64,000 nucleotides of DNA from positions 11,071,524 through 11,135,523 of the forward strand of contig OY725488.1 of NCBI GenBank assembly GCA_963281255.1, read 5' to 3'. Positions 63,259 through 64,000 of the stretch are shown piece after piece. Both the position numbers and the translations under genes were made by a program. Source of the DNA: Aphrocallistes beatrix. Taxonomy: Eukaryota > Porifera > Hexactinellida > Sceptrulophora > Aphrocallistidae. Positions within the stretch are counted from its first letter, which is position 1, and each line of letters opens with the position of its first letter. The notes below the pieces were generated by a model. That model worked only from the letters and a program-made list of their open reading frames with translations, was not told the origin of the DNA and made no database searches.

Positions 63259-63811
63259 ATGGTGGGTATTACTCGTGCAAAAATTGCGAGCGTTTTCCTA
63301 TTACTCCTCCAACTACAGTACTCCCTCGCTCAAATTCCCACTGTGTGCACCGACACACAGAGTTTAGAGACCCTAGAGTGCTGTCCCACCACTTCAGATG
63401 GGATATGTGGAACCAATGCTAACCGCGGGACTTGCGAAACGCTTGATCTTCCGAATTACAGCCGACTGACGACCAATGTCCGTGAGAATTGGCCACATTA
63501 CTACACTCGTGTTTGTCAGTGTAGTGGGAACTATGGCGGCTATGACTGTAGCAGATGTAAGATAGGATACTTTGGCTCTGATTGCAGTCAGATGCAGGTT
63601 ATACCACGCAGGGAAATCTCCACATTTACAGCACAAGATTGGATTGGCTTTAACGCCATTCTGAGAATGTCGAGAGAATTTGATTCAGGCTACCAAGTCG
63701 TGCTGGAGGAATCTGTGCCAGGAAATTCAAGCATTGTAACTTCGAATGTTACTCTCTATGGTTTGTATGTGTGGATGCACCATTATGCAGCGAAGGATTC
63801 TGCTACGATAG
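63259..63811 (+). CDS. Tyrosinase-family protein, first coding exon (continues off window)
   Basis: 184 codons plus one base to a donor G|GTAAGC at 63811. MVGITRAKIASVFLLLLQ..SLAQ is a signal peptide. The Cys-rich N-terminal domain CCPTTSDGICGTNANRGTC..LDLPNY, ENWPHYYTRVCQCSGNYGGYDCSRCKIGYFG has the EGF-like cysteine spacing found in vertebrate tyrosinase and TYRP. Then IPRREISTFTAQDW..FNAILRMS and LYGLYVWMHHYAAKDS; the H of WMH corresponds to the first CuA histidine of vertebrate-type tyrosinases. Remaining copper ligands must lie in exons beyond the right edge. The protein enters the secretory pathway and is likely a copper oxidase of pigment or matrix chemistry; catalytic competence cannot be judged from this part. 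The ATG was chosen as the first in frame giving a signal peptide. Confidence 0.9.
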
Positions 63812-64000
63812 GTAAGCTAACTGCTATTTATAGAAACTAATTAATACGAATCAATTTGTATTTTAAGTTCATTTTTTGTATGAACCGTCTTGTTATATTG
63901 GAGTTTAATAGTAAGTCCAATTTTCTCGAATTTGTTTCGATATGTCGTTTCTTCTGGAGAACAAAATTACTGTTATAAGCATGAGCTAATGGTAATAGTG

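Overview
This is AT-rich animal nuclear DNA: spliced genes with GT..AG introns, TATA-box promoters, a secreted tyrosinase with a Cys-rich domain, an AIG1/GIMAP-type GTPase, a DGAT2-family acyltransferase, and many eukaryotic DNA transposons (hAT, Tc1/mariner, pogo-like, Helitron-like), a CR1/L2-like LINE relic and a tRNA-like SINE. The gene mix suggests an early-branching animal such as a sponge. That placement is an inference with low confidence; no species can be named from the sequence.

Layout. 0-7 kb: an AIG1-type GTPase gene whose product carries a second, P-loop-less G-like domain, a neighbour made only of that pseudo-G domain plus C-terminal membrane segments, and a broken fragment of the same domain at the left edge. 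7-45 kb: the main feature, a tandem array of at least twelve copies of one unrecognised, single-exon, roughly 370-residue multi-pass membrane protein (7 or 8 hydrophobic spans). Seven copies look intact, one has a damaged start, and four are pseudogenes. Two sequence clades exist: clade I (7.3, 11.0 and 12.9 kb on the minus strand; 43.0 kb minus; 43.9 kb plus) and clade II (17.5, 20.2, 21.3, 24.4, 28.8, 35.5 and 39.9 kb, all plus). The copies share a fixed-distance TATA box, an upstream promoter block and an almost invariant cytosolic tail. A 154-residue four-span membrane protein of unknown family lies between the clades at 15.7 kb. The array grew by segmental duplication, and several transposon insertions can be ordered by comparison with paralogous empty sites. 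46-56 kb: two tandem three-exon genes with a TRIM-like coiled coil, a variable acidic middle exon and a C-terminal CAP-Gly-like domain. Both have Helitron-like elements in intron 2. 57-58 kb: LINE reverse-transcriptase relic between 330-bp direct repeats. 58.8 kb: a DGAT2/MOGAT-like acyltransferase. 60-63 kb: transposon remnants and microsatellites. 63.3 kb to the edge: first coding exon of a vertebrate-type tyrosinase that runs out of the window.

How the genes may relate: the array has the hallmarks of a lineage-specific receptor-like or channel-like family under birth-and-death evolution, with predicted N-out topology, a glycosylatable outer loop and conserved basic inner loops. The AIG1-like and TRIM-like genes on its flanks belong to families often used in innate defence, but no shared pathway can be shown from sequence. 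The best candidate for an undescribed system is the membrane-protein array with its common promoter and tail.
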